The notes below the pieces were generated by a model that made no database searches, had not been told where the DNA came from, and worked only from the letters and a program-made list of their open reading frames with translations. 64,000 nucleotides of DNA, from positions 931,757 to 995,756 of the forward strand of contig NW_017265151.1 in the NCBI RefSeq assembly GCF_001638985.1. Reading direction: 5' to 3'. Below are positions 61,733-64,000 of this stretch, piece by piece (the stretch's first letter is position 1; each line of letters starts with the position of its first letter). The DNA is from Phycomyces blakesleeanus NRRL 1555(-) (lineage: Eukaryota; Mucoromycota; Mucoromycetes; Mucorales; Phycomycetaceae). The position numbers were made by a program, and so were the translations under genes.

Positions 61733-63850
61733 TTATTGAAATTGGGTATTCATATTTCTAAAACTATTTCTATTTCTATTTCTAATATTATCTATTCTAT
61801 CTAACAATTCTTTAACACAACGAGTCATATCATTTATCTCTGACACATCAATGTCAGAAATTGTTTGCATGTGTTTGAGATTGAGCCTTTGATGATGAAG
61901 TAAGGTGGTGTGAGTGATAAGGTCTGCAATAGACGTATCAACATCATTTTGAGCACCTACAACATCTTCTCTACTGTCTTCTTCGTCAACAATCACAACT
62001 TCTTCTTCTTCTTTAGCTAACACTGCGGGTCTTTGCATTGCCAAGTGATTGGCATCTTTTTGAATTGTATATAAGACGTTAATCTTACAGTATCTTTTGA
62101 GAAGAAATGCATGCTTGCAAGGCACTTGCCGAGAGATGTATCTGGGACACGAACAGCATTCGATCAAATCATTTACAACAGTGATAGACTATCATGTTGT
62201 ATTATTTGTAAAAGACTTGATTTGCTACTTGCCACCAGAGTCATCCATACTAGTACTAATCACATTTAATGGACTGATGATCATAGAAGGGAGTATGTCA
62301 TCTTCTATCTTGGACGCAACAAATTCATTTCTCGCAAGTTCGTTTTTCTACCGGTCTCATCTTTCCATTGTTTAAGTGAATAAAATCCACTTCTTGTTCG
62401 TAGAAATACTCTACATTGTTCATAAGGTCAAACAAAAGGCAATCCAGTCTTTTGATTCTAGCACGGCCAAAGTAGATGGTCTTGAGCTGGTTATGCCATG
62501 ACTCGATGTAGTTATTCGTCAAATATCTTCTATGTGAGTCATCGACATAAGGGCGCCCCCATCTTTTAAGCAATACTTCGCTTCCAGTCCGTCGTGTTTC
62601 GAAGTATCTCAAGAAGTGTAGCTAGTCGGTTATATCGCGTTTGAAGTCAAGGATTCTTGTCAAAAATATTTCTTCGTTCGACTCCATCAAGATATACTTC
62701 AGCTTGTTTTTTAACTCCTGCTTGTATGCTGCCAGCTGAGCTGATGTGAATTACGCATCAAGTCTTACTTTGTTGTCGAGGTTTGTTTGCCAAGCACGAA
62801 GAATATGGAATTTACAATAGTGAATTGCAACGTGAGGAAATGCAGATGTAATCGCATTAACTTCGGAAATACTGCAGTCAATGGTGATATTCAAAGGATG
62901 GAAGTAGCTTCTCTCACGAAGATGCACAAGCCATTGGCTGATCGGCCTGACTGTCTGGTCATTTATAACCATGTAAGCAACAGGAAACCCTTTTCCAGTT
63001 ACGTTGTGTTGAGTCACTAAAGAGTACATGGCCTCTCCACTTCTTGCTGATATGCCATGAGTAGCATCAAGGCAGAATGATGTGGCTATTCTCGTAACTC
63101 TCACTTGGACAGGCGATTGAAAGCCAGAGGCGAAAAGATTGCTTTCAATGTTGTTGACACCAAGGTCTCCGGTAAAAATGCAATAATTTCTTTCTGGCAA
63201 TTTCTCATTCATCCAGTTAGCAATAGATGCCTTCTCATCAGAGTTGAACATATACAGCAGATTTGTCATCTATTTTATTTTATTTTACCAGAACTGTTAA
63301 ATATGAACTTCCTTTTATCTTTTTTTTTAACACACCTTCTTCATTCTATTGTATATCTTTTCGTAGTTTGGTTTTCTAACACCAACACCCCAGCTGTCAA
63401 TCTGTCGAAGGACAGATATTCTTGCGCTTCTACAGCTGCTTCCACTTCTCAGTTGATCTTCAATCAACTTAATAGCCTCAAACGGCAAGGGCAAAGTTCT
63501 GATCTCTTATCTGTCTCCAGGAACATGATTGTTATGGTCCCTTGTCATACAGAAAGTAACAATAGTAGGGGAGTTTTTGAACTGCTTTATTTTCAAAGCT
63601 CCATTCATCCGCATGCCTTTGATTCTTTTTGTGCAGGGCGGGAATCTCGCTCTGGTATATATATGCTTGCACGATAACACTGACGTGTTTCTCCAAAAAT
63701 ATATTCTTTTGAATCAAGACGTCTTTTTTTTCCATTTCGTTGAACAAAGAGTATTGATTCGGTCAAGACAACGACTCCATTCACTAGCTTTTACAGGTAC
63801 GACTACTTTAAAAGGAAGCATCTTAATCCCCTCTAAAGACGTGTTGATTT
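61733..63850 (-). pseudogene. MULE-type transposase with SWIM zinc finger, broken
   Basis: Cut-and-paste transposase of the Mutator-like superfamily. From the 5' side (high coordinates) come N-terminal pieces (HADEWSFENKAVQKLPYYCY; RISVLRQIDSWGVGVRKPNY). The DDE core then reads TSFCLDATHGISARSGEAMY with the first Asp, GFPVAYMVINDQTVRPISQW, NITIDCSISEVNAITSAFPH with the second Asp, and HYCKFHILRAW. Next is NNYIESWHNQLKTIYFGRAR, containing the likely Glu. The end carries a SWIM finger, CSCPRYISRQVPCKHAFLLK. In-frame stops at 62751-62753 and 62622-62624, and a frameshift near 62325-62345, show it is inactive, although most of the protein remains legible. Terminal inverted repeats were not found. 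The relic at 23-24 kb belongs to the same superfamily. Confidence 0.8.
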
Positions 63851-64000
63851 AAACATTTTGAATGTTTGAAATATCGTAAATAATGGGGTTGGACATGTTG
63901 AGATTGGGGTTTAATTTGTATTCGAAATAAAGAGAAGGAAAAGAGAAGGAATAAAAAAACCCCCAATAGAAAATTAACTTTTTCAAAAAGCCTCAAAAGG

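Overview
This is nuclear DNA from a filamentous fungus, most likely an early-diverging one of the order Mucorales. Three signs support this. Intergenic DNA is extremely AT-rich and full of AT, TTTTA and trinucleotide microsatellites. Genes are intron-dense with short GT-AG introns. Three triacylglycerol lipases closely resemble the secreted Rhizopus/Rhizomucor lipases. Gene models below were assembled by hand from open frames plus splice sites; in every multi-exon model the exon lengths sum to a multiple of three.

Layout. 1-3878: a large palindrome with 488-bp arms, holding a decayed gene that resembles a serine-recombinase N-terminal domain. 5333-15256: a cluster of three paralogous secreted lipases (one +, two -) with nearly identical nine-exon structures. 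17897-18752 (-): dolichyldiphosphatase. 19132-21592 (-): acetyl-CoA hydrolase/CoA-transferase. 22.7-25.2 kb: a graveyard of a MULE-like and two Tc1/IS630-like transposases. 26428-28543 (-): a CaMK-type kinase. 29527-36156 (+): a 21-exon phospholipase D with PX and PH domains. 36805-37598 (-): a conserved secreted protein. 38356-40136 (+): a DHHC palmitoyltransferase. 40897-41772 (-): a low-complexity hypothetical protein. 44926-46455 (-): a Pap1/Yap1-like bZIP. 50189-50768 (+): DPM3. 52116-58117 (+): a tricalbin with SMP and several C2 domains. 61.7-63.85 kb (-): a broken MULE transposase with a SWIM zinc finger.

How the genes relate. They do not form an operon or an obvious biosynthetic cluster. 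Shared themes are lipids and membranes (lipases, phospholipase D, tricalbin, palmitoyltransferase) and dolichol-dependent glycosylation (dolichyldiphosphatase, DPM3). The kinase and phospholipase D genes are divergent over about 1 kb, as are the secreted-protein and palmitoyltransferase genes over about 0.75 kb, so each pair may share control sequence.

The most interesting observations are: the exact long palindrome with a recombinase-like relic inside; a nested, fully base-paired candidate structured RNA at 51452-51564; microexons of 8, 11, 12, 16 and 20 nt in the kinase and phospholipase D genes; two probable GC-AG introns; a shared block at the same distance upstream of two lipase genes; and a repeat-rich insert between the two catalytic HKD motifs of phospholipase D.
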